DNA of 12,437 nt from Clostridia bacterium. Its GTDB lineage: Bacteria > Bacillota > Clostridia > Oscillospirales > CAG-272. Each line of letters starts with the position of its first letter. Positions within the stretch are counted from its first letter, which is position 1. The notes below the pieces were generated by a model. That model saw only the letters and a list, made by a program, of their open reading frames with translations. It had not been told where the DNA came from and did not search any database. The position numbers and the translations under genes are program-made. Where the stretch lies: the NCBI GenBank assembly GCA_017629395.1, contig JAGBXH010000288.1, positions 1 to 12,437 on the forward strand, in the 5' to 3' direction. Shown piece after piece: positions 1-6,007 of this stretch.

Positions 1-1486
1 CCTGCACGGTGGTGTGTGTCAAGGGAAGCACCGCGCCGTCTATGTCGGAGATCTTTTCCAGATACGGTGTGCTGAGGGCATACAGCAATCGGATCAGCGT
101 AGCAAAGAAATTGGCAAGCGGAGGGATAGGGCAGAGGAGCAGCGTGATCGCACCAAGCACCAAAAGCGCGGCAACAACGGGTGAGAGCAGCAGCGTGGTG
201 ATCGGGGAAAAGAACGACATATTCCCGACGATAAAGCAAGAGGGGACGAACACCGCATAGCAGGCAATGACGCCGATCAGCAGCGTTTCCAAAACGGCAC
301 ACGCCACGCCGAACATGCGCTTCTTTGCCTTGTGATGGGGCGGCTTGGCAATCGCCTCGGTGCGCGCCTGCAGATATTCGTGCATGGGCGGGACGAATAC
401 CACGATGCCGAACGTGGCAAGAAAGGACAAAATAAAGCCGCCGTCGCAAACCGAATAGGGGTCAAGCAGCAAAATGCCCGTGCCGACAAGCCCCAGCGTA
501 GTCAGCGTATCGTTATCTGCTGCAAGCAGATAGGAAAGCTGCAGCAGACAAACCATGATCACCGCACGCGTGGCGGAAACCGACATGCCGGTCAGCAGCA
601 GATATGCAACCGCAGCACAAGCCAGCAGCACGGCACTTGCCTTGCGGTGCACGCGCAGCTTTGTCAGCAAGAGCCCAACGGCTCCCATAAGAATCGACAC
701 GTGCATGCCCGACAGCGCAAGCATATGGGAAGCACCTGCGCGTTCAAAATCGCGCGAGAGCGTGCCGCCAAGATACGAGCGGTTGCCAAGCAGCAAAGCG
801 CATACAAGCCCGCCGCTCTCCTTGCCGCATACGTCGATCAGGGCGCGGCAGAGCGCGTCGTTGAGTCGGTGCAGAGAAACGCGGGGCAGGGCAATGACGG
901 GAGCAGCGTCGGGAACGTCGCAGACTTGTACGATCTTATCCTCGTCCTCGCAGGTAAGCTGCATACGCAAGCCGTCTGCCAGAGCATAGGTTTCGCTGAA
1001 GTAAGGGGAGGCAGATGCCTTGAGCGTTTGGGGCTTGACCGAGGCTTCAAAGCTGTCACCCACCTGCAAATATGACGCAAATTCACAAACGAGCGATGCG
1101 TCAAAATACTGCGCTTTGCCGTCCACCTCGCAAACAAGCACGCGATAGACCGTCATGGATTCGGACGGGGTGCGCTCGGTCACGGTCGCGCGGACGGTGC
1201 AAAAGTCCCTTTTTGCAATGCGTTCGTATTTTTGCATGGATGCATCGAAAGCCACGTACGATCCTGCGAATGCCAGCAGCACGCAAAGCAAGAGCGCAGC
1301 ACCCTCTAGCATGATCTTGCGCGGCAGCCTTTTGATCAGCATACAAGCACAGCACCCAAGCAGGGCGATGCCCGAAATGCACAATACTGCAATTTTTATC
1401 TTGGGAATGGTAAAATACGCGCAAAAGGTGCATATAATATAGAGCAAGCAGGAAGAGAATAACGGTCTGTTTTTTAAGATATTCAT
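1..1486 (-). CDS. comEC: ComEC/Rec2-type competence protein, DNA-uptake channel (C-terminal part outside window)
   Basis: ComEC is the polytopic inner-membrane channel that carries single-stranded DNA into the cytoplasm during natural transformation. I translated the minus strand from the ATG at 1486-1484; the frame stays open to base 1, giving 495 codons. Residues 1-80 hold about three hydrophobic segments, and residues 90-195 form a soluble, beta-rich stretch as in the usual N-terminal domain. The Competence-domain hallmarks follow: GASHMLALSGMHV at 251-263, LLLTGMSVSATRAVIM at 296-311 and GGFILSFLATFGIVV at 349-363. More transmembrane helices run to the edge. A ribosome binding site (AGGGAGAG, minus strand) lies about 8 bases before the ATG. 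Family members are commonly 700-800 residues, so the C-terminal third, including any metallo-beta-lactamase-like domain, is unseen. Family assignment is secure; natural competence in this organism is inference. Confidence 0.93.
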   Translation of the reverse strand, partial: MNILKNRPLFSSCLLYIICTFCAYFTIPKIKIAVLCISGIALLGCCACMLIKRLPRKIMLEGAALLLCVLLAFAGSYVAFDASMQKYERIAKRDFCTVRATVTERTPSESMTVYRVLVCEVDGKAQYFDASLVCEFASYLQVGDSFEASVKPQTLKASASPYFSETYALADGLRMQLTCEDEDKIVQVCDVPDAAPVIALPRVSLHRLNDALCRALIDVCGKESGGLVCALLLGNRSYLGGTLSRDFERAGASHMLALSGMHVSILMGAVGLLLTKLRVHRKASAVLLACAAVAYLLLTGMSVSATRAVIMVCLLQLSYLLAADNDTLTTLGLVGTGILLLDPYSVCDGGFILSFLATFGIVVFVPPMHEYLQARTEAIAKPPHHKAKKRMFGVACAVLETLLIGVIACYAVFVPSCFIVGNMSFFSPITTLLLSPVVAALLVLGAITLLLCPIPPLANFFATLIRLLYALSTPYLEKISDIDGAVLPLTHTTVQ

Positions 1487-1521
1487 AATAATTCTCTCCC
1501 TTTCTGTGAACTTTTACCCTA

Positions 1522-1550
1522 ATTTTACCGCAATTTGTAAATAAAGTCAA
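1522..1550 (-). promoter_or_regulatory. Sigma-A promoter of comEC
   Basis: Read on the minus strand, a -35 box TTGACT (1550-1545) and a -10 box TAAAAT (1527-1522) are separated by exactly 17 bp. They lie about 36 bp upstream of the comEC start codon. The site is back to back with the acpP promoter. Confidence 0.72.
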
Positions 1551-1578
1551 TGCAAAAGCATGAATTTTGAAAATCAAC

Positions 1579-1607
1579 TTGACAAAATTGAAAAAATCAT
1601 ATATAAT
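1579..1607 (+). promoter_or_regulatory. Sigma-A promoter of the acyl carrier protein gene
   Basis: TTGACA (1579-1584) and TATAAT (1602-1607) are both perfect consensus hexamers with a 17-bp spacer, which predicts a strong constitutive promoter. Transcription should begin near 1614, leaving a leader of about 40 nt before the ATG at 1654. Only 28 bp separate this -35 box from that of the divergent comEC promoter. Confidence 0.88.
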
Positions 1608-1653
1608 ACCCGTGTGCTATGCATACAAAGCAAAATATTCGGAGGAATATACT

Positions 1654-1875
1654 ATGTTCGAGAAATTGAAGAATCTGTTCGTGGAAGAGCTTCAGATCGA
1701 TGAAGCAGACATCACCATGGACGCTGAGCTGATCAAGGACCTGGGCATCAACTCCATTGAGCTTGCCGACCTGGTAATGCTGTGCGAGGAGAAGTTTGAC
1801 ATTGAGATCGACGACGAGGACATTCATAAGTTTGTTACCGTTGGCGACGTTGTAAACTACCTGGAGAACGTCTGA
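1654..1875 (+). CDS. acpP: Acyl carrier protein
   Basis: This 73-residue acidic protein has the size and four-helix pattern of an acyl carrier protein, the phosphopantetheine-bearing carrier of growing acyl chains. The attachment serine is Ser34 in DLGINSIELADLV. The usual fatty-acid-synthesis ACP motif is GADSL, so this copy has Asn for Asp and Ile for Leu beside the serine. The second conserved block (CEEKFDIEIDDEDIHKF, then TVGDVVNYLE) fits the family. The ATG at 1654 is preceded by GGAGGA (1641-1646); the frame is open back to 1567, but that stretch overlaps the promoter and is not coding. The gene stands alone between a consensus promoter and a strong terminator, with no fatty acid synthesis genes beside it. 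It could therefore be the general ACP or a dedicated second one. Confidence 0.92.
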   Translation: MFEKLKNLFVEELQIDEADITMDAELIKDLGINSIELADLVMLCEEKFDIEIDDEDIHKFVTVGDVVNYLENV

Positions 1876-1890
1876 TCACAAAACTCATAT

Positions 1891-1928
1891 AAAAGCCCGC
1901 TGTCGGTCGTGACCGACAGCGGGCTTTT
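1891..1928. terminator. Strong, probably bidirectional Rho-independent terminator after acpP
   Basis: A perfect 18-bp inverted repeat: AAAAGCCCGCTGTCGGTC, two bases (GT), then its exact reverse complement. The A-tract on one side and T-tract on the other allow termination in either direction. It starts 16 bp after the acpP stop codon and isolates that gene from the sporulation cluster. Confidence 0.93.
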
Positions 1929-1961
1929 GTCATTGTACGGTACTCGAACCGAATTGCCAAA

Positions 1962-1985
1962 GAGCGATTTATGAATCGCCCGCGG
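1962..1985. repeat. Solitary degenerate copy of the GGGCGA/TCGCCC palindromic repeat
   Basis: GAGCGATTTATG followed by AATCGCCCGCGG resembles the repeat units at 10198 and 10244 (GGGCGACTGAACG then AATCGCCCGC). The right half is nearly identical and the left half has diverged. It lies between the acpP terminator and the proposed cwlD promoter. It is likely a relic of the same small repeat family; a chance resemblance is possible for so short a sequence. Confidence 0.45.
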
Positions 1986-1989
1986 TCTT

Positions 1990-2018
1990 GCATGAAACCT
2001 TCTTGCCAAGCATACATA
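1990..2018 (+). promoter_or_regulatory. Candidate sporulation (sigma-E or sigma-G) promoter of cwlD-dpaAB
   Basis: GCATGAA (1990-1996), a 14-bp spacer, and CATACATA (2011-2018) resemble a sigma-E promoter: the -10 matches the CATACA core, and the -35 matches the G/T-A/C-A-T start of its consensus. GCATG also fits the sigma-G -35 pattern (G, non-G, A, T, purine), with a CAT-type -10 downstream. No good sigma-A promoter was found in 1930-2048. The site is 31 bp before the cwlD ATG. Spore genes downstream make a mother-cell or forespore promoter plausible, but the match is by eye only. Confidence 0.42.
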
Positions 2019-2048
2019 ATAACAAGATGTTTGTCCGTGGAGGTGCGT

Positions 2049-2807
2049 ATGAAAAAAAGAGTCGTTTTGTTGCCGCTTGCATTTTTGCTGTGCTCGGTGC
2101 TGCTGTGTGCCCTTTCCGTGGGGGCGTTTTTGCTTGCAGGTGGGAGCTGTATTCCTTTGCCTCAACCGCCCGTGGAGCAGGATACGCAGCCCGAGCAGCC
2201 CAAGGTGCCACCTCGCGTTGTGATCATTGACGCAGGGCACGGAGGAGAGGACGGTGGGGCTGTGGGCGTGACGGGGCTTGTGGAAAAGGATCTCAACCTG
2301 GATCTTGCCAAGCGTCTTTGTGCGTTATTGGAAGCAGAAGGCGTGCGCGTGATCATGACGCGTACCGAGGACGTTTTGCTGTACGACCGCGGTGCAGACT
2401 ATCAGGGACGCAAAAAGGTGTTGGATCTTGCCGCGCGTCAGGCGATCGGGGATGCCAATCCGGGCGCGATCTTCGTCAGCCTGCACGCCAACACCTTTCC
2501 CGAGGAGATCTATCACGGCTTGCAGGTGTGGTACAGCCCCAACAGCGAGAAAAGTGCCGCACTTGCCGAGTCGGTGCGCGCCAAGGTGGTGGGCACGCTG
2601 CAGCCCGACAATCACAGACAAAGCAAGCCCGGGGGCAGCAATATCTTCCTTTTACATAAACTGCAAATTCCCGCGGTGCTGATCGAGTGCGGCTTTTTGT
2701 CAAACCCTGCCGAGTGCCGTGACCTGGCAGATCCCGCTTACCGTGATCGTCTTGCCCATGCACTCTGCAAGGGGATCTGCGCATATTATGAGAATGACGC
2801 ACAGTAA
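2049..2807 (+). CDS. cwlD: N-acetylmuramoyl-L-alanine amidase, CwlD-like (spore cortex)
   Basis: A 252-residue zinc amidase of the Amidase_3 family, which cleaves the bond between N-acetylmuramic acid and L-alanine in peptidoglycan. Residues 7-30 form a hydrophobic N-terminal anchor or signal peptide, followed by a short Pro/Gln-rich linker. The catalytic domain starts near residue 56. Expected zinc ligands are His64 (DAGHGGEDGG), Glu79 (VEKDLNLDL) and His146 (SLHAN); the catalytic glutamate is Glu213 (LIECGFLSNPAE). No binding repeats or SH3 domains are present, so this is a minimal enzyme as in CwlD. In Bacillus subtilis CwlD makes cortex muramic-delta-lactam together with PdaA. The CwlD call, rather than another Amidase_3 enzyme, rests on size, the N-terminal anchor and the dipicolinate synthase genes 10 bp downstream. 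The ATG at 2049 follows GGAGG (2039-2043). Confidence 0.82.
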   Translation: MKKRVVLLPLAFLLCSVLLCALSVGAFLLAGGSCIPLPQPPVEQDTQPEQPKVPPRVVIIDAGHGGEDGGAVGVTGLVEKDLNLDLAKRLCALLEAEGVRVIMTRTEDVLLYDRGADYQGRKKVLDLAARQAIGDANPGAIFVSLHANTFPEEIYHGLQVWYSPNSEKSAALAESVRAKVVGTLQPDNHRQSKPGGSNIFLLHKLQIPAVLIECGFLSNPAECRDLADPAYRDRLAHALCKGICAYYENDAQ

Positions 2808-2817
2808 GGAGGGAAGC

Positions 2818-3516
2818 ATGAGAGAGATTTGTATTGTCGGAAGAGATGCCCGCGCGGATTATGCCGTGCAAGCCTTGCAGGATGCGGGGTATCGGGCTAT
2901 GCGCATTCCGCTTTCCGAGGCAGAGGCATACGCTGCGAAGGGATGTATGATCGTTGGCGGCGACTTGCATGAGGCACTTGGCGGATTGGATTACCTGAAG
3001 AACGAGGCGTTTTTATACGATAACGCCCGTATCACAGCGGAGGGTGCTGTCGTGCTGCTTGGAAAGAGCACGTGCGATACGGTATTTGGCAGGGACGTTG
3101 CCGTGATCGGCATGGGCAGAATTGCCGAATGCCTTTGCCCCTTGCTGCGTGCCTTCGGTGCGCGTGTGACCGTTTACGCAAGGAGAGACGAGGCACTCGC
3201 ACGTGCACGCGCCATGGGTGTGGGTACCGTGTGCTTTTCGGGGGCGTTGCCCGAGGAGGCAGCAGCGCATGAGATCGTTTGCAACACCGTGCCGCACGTG
3301 CTCTATGGCCGTGCTTTGCTGGAACGCGCTTCGTGCGATACCGTTCTTTTGGAGCTGGCAAGCGCACCGGGCGGCTTTGATATGGATGCCGTCAGCGCGT
3401 TGGAGCTGACTTACGTAAACGGGCAGGGCTTGCCCGGTAAATACGCACCGCGCGCAGCGGGGAAGCTGATTGCGGACTTCGTCATAGATGCTTTAAGGAG
3501 GGAAGAGCATGAGTGA
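2818..3516 (+). CDS. dpaA: Dipicolinate synthase subunit A (short form)
   Basis: DpaA (SpoVFA) works with DpaB in the mother cell to make dipicolinic acid from a lysine-pathway intermediate; the product fills the spore core as its calcium chelate. The protein has 232 residues, against about 297 in B. subtilis, and the shortfall is in the N-terminal domain (about 65 residues before the EGAVVLL helix). Matches to the family are FLYDNARITAEGAV at 65-78, the Rossmann strand DVAVIGMGRIAE at 93-104, LELASAPGGFD at 178-188, and GLPGKYAPRAAGKLI at 204-218. The nucleotide-binding loop reads GMGRIA, with Ala where the third Gly of GxGxxG is expected. The start ATG at 2818 follows AAGGAGGG, which overlaps the cwlD stop codon, implying translational coupling. 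The 3' end overlaps dpaB by 8 nt. Confidence 0.88.
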   Translation: MREICIVGRDARADYAVQALQDAGYRAMRIPLSEAEAYAAKGCMIVGGDLHEALGGLDYLKNEAFLYDNARITAEGAVVLLGKSTCDTVFGRDVAVIGMGRIAECLCPLLRAFGARVTVYARRDEALARARAMGVGTVCFSGALPEEAAAHEIVCNTVPHVLYGRALLERASCDTVLLELASAPGGFDMDAVSALELTYVNGQGLPGKYAPRAAGKLIADFVIDALRREEHE

Positions 3517-4087
3517 GATCAAGTCTACCGTTGGATTTGCCATGTGCGGGTCTTATTGCACGCACGCGCAGGCAATGGAGCAGCTGGATGTGCTTTTGGC
3601 GCGGGGATACGACGTCGTGCCCATCGTCAGCGAGCGCGTGTGGGAGACCGATACCCGATTTGGCAAGGCGCAGGCGCTGCAGCAGAGTCTTTATGCCAAG
3701 TGCGGCAACGAGGTCATACACACCATCAGAGATGCCGAGCCGTTGGGGCCTGCGCGTCCCTTGTCCGCACTGATCATTTGTCCCTGCACGGGCAATACGC
3801 TTGCAAAGCTTGCGGCGGGGGTAACGGATTCCGCTGTCTGCATGGCGGCAAAGGCGCACCTGCGCAGCGATCGCCCACTCTTGATCGCACTTGCATCCAA
3901 TGACGCCATGTCGGCAAATCTGCAAAATATAGCAACTCTGCTCAATCGCAAAAACGTCTTTTTCGTGCCTGTGCGGCAGGATGATCCCACCAGTAAGCCG
4001 CACTCCCTGGTTGCGGATTTTGCCCAAGTGCCCACAGCGCTGGAGCAAGCCCTGGCGGGCAGGCAAATGCGTAAGCTGTTTTTGTAA
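3509..4087 (+). CDS. dpaB: Dipicolinate synthase subunit B (flavoprotein)
   Basis: The second subunit of dipicolinate synthase (SpoVFB), a flavoprotein of the UbiX/flavoprotein fold. Its 192 residues are close to the B. subtilis length of about 200. Recognisable family blocks are GFAMCGSYCTHAQ at 9-21, TRFGKA (near residue 50), AEPLGPARPL (near 76), the flavin-site-like PCTGNTLAKLA and TDSAVCMAAKAHLR, and NVFFVPVRQDDPTSKPHSLVA near the C-terminus. Its ATG (3509) lies inside the end of dpaA, with AAGGAGGG at 3495-3502 as ribosome binding site. It is the last gene of the cwlD-dpaA-dpaB unit. In B. subtilis the spoVF genes are followed by asd-dapG-dapA; here none of these follows, so precursor supply must be encoded elsewhere. 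Confidence 0.93.
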   Translation: MSEIKSTVGFAMCGSYCTHAQAMEQLDVLLARGYDVVPIVSERVWETDTRFGKAQALQQSLYAKCGNEVIHTIRDAEPLGPARPLSALIICPCTGNTLAKLAAGVTDSAVCMAAKAHLRSDRPLLIALASNDAMSANLQNIATLLNRKNVFFVPVRQDDPTSKPHSLVADFAQVPTALEQALAGRQMRKLFL

Positions 4088-4102
4088 ACGAGCGTTTTTG
4101 CC

Positions 4103-4376
4103 GTGAAAGAGCGTCCGTGTGATCAACCTCATCCACCGCAATCGCGGCGAACACTCTCGGCTCGATCGCCTCGGTTTTCCCCGCTGCGGTCCCCCTTCCC
4201 CGCTGGGGAAGGCTCTCTTTGCACATCCGTCTTGATCGATTATCCGTTTGGGGGTGCCTTTGATGAGCCTTCCCCGCTGGGGAAGGGGGACCGCAGCGAA
4301 AGACAATCGCGAATACTTGGAGCGATTTTCTGACGCGGTTGCGGTGGATGAGGTTCCCATGCAGACGCTCCTTCAC
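4103..4376. repeat. 274-bp imperfect palindromic element (MITE-like), gene-free
   Basis: The outer ends mirror each other: GTGAAAGAGCGTC at 4103-4115 against GACGCTCCTTCAC at 4364-4376, with one mismatch. Further in, AACCTCATCCACCGCA (4125-4140) is mirrored by TGCGGTGGATGAGGTT (4340-4355). The innermost arms are 34 nt each (4182-4215 and 4265-4298) and match at 31 of 34 positions. Each inner arm also contains its own hairpin, CCTTCCCC-GCT-GGGGAAGG. No open frame inside looks coding. This accounts for most of the gene-free stretch 4088-4498. It has the build of a non-autonomous mobile or REP-like repeat and could fold as one long hairpin that terminates dpaB transcription. Confidence 0.75.
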
Positions 4377-4498
4377 CAAAGCGGATATGCGTAGCCCCCA
4401 TGGCTGTCACTTGTTATGACAATATTTACAAATTGGTCTTTCTTTGGGCATAAAATTGGAGTATGATATTGTAAAGTATGTAAAAGGGGGAGTGTGCC
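4377..4498 (+). promoter_or_regulatory. AT-rich leader region of the DUF5685 operon; promoter not resolved
   Basis: This is the only place where the operon starting at 4499 can be promoted locally. The candidates are weak: TTGGGC (4444-4449) with TATTGT (4467-4472) at 17 bp, or TTACAA (4426-4431) with TAAAAT (4451-4456) at 19 bp. A small inverted repeat TGTCA/TGACA (4405-4409, 4417-4421) lies upstream and could be an operator or chance. No CIRCE site is present. I cannot choose between these. Confidence 0.25.
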
Positions 4499-5389
4499 TT
4501 GTTCGGATATATTCGTATATTGCAGCCCGAGCTCAAGATCAAGGAATACGGGTATTACCGCGGCATTTATTGCGGACTTTGCCGACACATGGGAAAATGC
4601 ACGGGGCAATGCTCACGCATGACGCTGCGTTACGATGCGGCGGCGATGGTTTGCCTGCGCATGGCGGCACGCGGCACGCATCCGACCTTTACGGAAAAAC
4701 GCTGCTTTTTGCACCCGCTGACCAAAGCACCCGTGCTTTCTCCCTGCGAGGAGACCGAAACGATCGCCTGCATCATGGCAGCCCTTGCTTACCACAAATG
4801 CCGTGACGATATTGCCGATGAGCGTGGCTTCAAAAGGCTGGGGGCATGCTTGGCGCTGCCGTATTTTGCCTATCTCTGTCATCGCGCCAAGAAAAGAAAG
4901 CCTGCAATCGATGCAATCGCCGCACGCGGCATGCAAGCGTTTGCAAAGGCAGAGAAGGAGGCAAACGGCTCAGCGGACATTCCCGCAAACGCTTTTGGAG
5001 AGCTGATGGGAGAGCTGCTTGCATACGATACCGAGGGCAGCACACACGCCGTGCTGCACGAGCTCGGCAGAGCGCTTGGCAGGTGGGTCTATCTGATAGA
5101 CGCCGCCGAGGACTATGCTGCCGACGTGAAACGGGGACGCTTCAACGCGCTTTATGCGCTGTACGGTGAGCGTTGCTTGACCAAGGCACAGCGCGATACG
5201 TTGGACACCGCTCTGACGCTGGAGCTGGCGGATGCAGTGGCAGCCGTTGATCTGATTGATTTTGACGGGCGTGACGAATTGCGCGCTGTGATTTATAACA
5301 TACTGTGCCTTGGCATGCCTGAACAGGCTGATAAGGTGCTGCATTCCGAAAAAGACTGTAAAAAATGCAAAGGAGAGCGCGGAGCATGA
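4499..5389 (+). CDS. DUF5685-family protein, cysteine-rich, function unknown
   Basis: A 296-residue soluble, mainly helical protein. The opening MFGYIRILQPELKIKEYGYY plus YCGLC identifies it to me as the uncharacterised DUF5685 family of Firmicutes. The start is TTG at 4499, with GGGGGAG (4486-4492) 6 bases upstream. Cysteines cluster at 25, 28, 34 and 38, and again as CKKC at 287-290, suggesting a metal site. Two Asp-rich motifs stand out: DDIADE at 103-108, and DAAEDYAADVKRGRFN at 201-216. Their spacing and form resemble the two magnesium-binding motifs of helical isoprenoid synthases, but that is inference. It is first in a three-gene unit; its stop codon overlaps the start of the J-domain gene (ATGA). 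I do not know its function. Confidence 0.8.
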   Translation: MFGYIRILQPELKIKEYGYYRGIYCGLCRHMGKCTGQCSRMTLRYDAAAMVCLRMAARGTHPTFTEKRCFLHPLTKAPVLSPCEETETIACIMAALAYHKCRDDIADERGFKRLGACLALPYFAYLCHRAKKRKPAIDAIAARGMQAFAKAEKEANGSADIPANAFGELMGELLAYDTEGSTHAVLHELGRALGRWVYLIDAAEDYAADVKRGRFNALYALYGERCLTKAQRDTLDTALTLELADAVAAVDLIDFDGRDELRAVIYNILCLGMPEQADKVLHSEKDCKKCKGERGA

Positions 5390-6006
5390 GTGATCCGTAT
5401 AAGATCCTCGGCGTCAGTCCGGACGCCGACGAGGACGAGATAAAAAAAGCATACCGCGCGCTGGCGCGCAAGTATCACCCCGACAGATATGCGGGAAAGC
5501 CCGAGCTTCAGGCAAGCGCGGAGCAGAAAATGAAGGAGATCAATGCCGCTTACGAGGAGGTACAAGCCATTCGCAGCGGCAAGGCGCAAAGCGGCTTTGG
5601 CGGCTTTGGATATTCGCAGGGCGGATTCCACGCAAACACGAGCACCACAGGTGACGCGCTGTACACCGATATCCGCCATCTGATCAATAACGGCGCATTT
5701 GAGCGTGCGTACACCCTGCTGATGGGCGTGCCCGAGCAAAAGCGGGGCGGGGAATGGCATTTCCTTACGGGCTGCGTGTACGTGCGTATGGGCAGACGTG
5801 CGGACGCTATGCGCGAATTTGATATTGCTTGCGGCATGGAGCCGCACAACGCAGAATACCGCACTGCAAGGGCGCGCTTTGATGCGCAGGCGAACACCTT
5901 TCGCACGCAGCACACCTCAAGTGGCAGCGGGTGCTCCTGCTGCTCCTTGTGCGCGACCTGTATGTGCGCCAACTTGTGCTGCAGTTGCCTCAGGGGGCTT
6001 GGATAA
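5386..6006 (+). CDS. J-domain protein with helical repeat region and cysteine-rich C-terminus
   Basis: A DnaJ-type co-chaperone of 206 residues. The J domain covers about residues 1-65, with YKILGVSPDADEDEIKKAYR and the Hsp70-activating HPD at 31-33 (KYHPDRY). A short Gly/Phe-rich linker follows (69-82). Residues 91-165 look like a TPR-type helical repeat pair (NNGAFERAYTLL, then GRRADAMREFDIAC). The tail 183-201 has 9 cysteines in 19 residues. The DnaJ zinc-finger repeats and C-terminal substrate domains are absent, so it is not canonical DnaJ. J domains stimulate DnaK ATPase; the rest probably targets DnaK to a specific client. Its ATG overlaps the preceding stop codon and the next gene starts 1 base after its own stop, so translation of all three is likely coupled. 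The cysteine tail may bind metal or be acylated; this is untested. Confidence 0.88.
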   Translation: MSDPYKILGVSPDADEDEIKKAYRALARKYHPDRYAGKPELQASAEQKMKEINAAYEEVQAIRSGKAQSGFGGFGYSQGGFHANTSTTGDALYTDIRHLINNGAFERAYTLLMGVPEQKRGGEWHFLTGCVYVRMGRRADAMREFDIACGMEPHNAEYRTARARFDAQANTFRTQHTSSGSGCSCCSLCATCMCANLCCSCLRGLG

Positions 6007-6007
6007 C

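Noticed and set aside
332..1075. A 247-codon open frame on the plus strand across the left part of the window
   Set aside because: It lies opposite the comEC frame, which shows conserved ComEC motifs. The plus-strand product is of low complexity, rich in Gln, His and Arg, and matches nothing I know.
4091..4098. Simple terminator right after dpaB (AAACG/CGTTT with T-run)
   Set aside because: The stem is 5 bp with a 2-nt loop, too weak to call; the larger palindrome downstream is a better candidate.
4103..4333. A 76-codon open frame within the palindromic element
   Set aside because: It translates the inverted repeat itself (Pro/Ser/Arg-rich), with no ribosome binding site and no family resemblance.
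3482..4360. A 292-codon minus-strand frame across dpaB and the palindromic element
   Set aside because: It is antisense to the well-conserved DpaB and runs through the repeat; no plausible domain.
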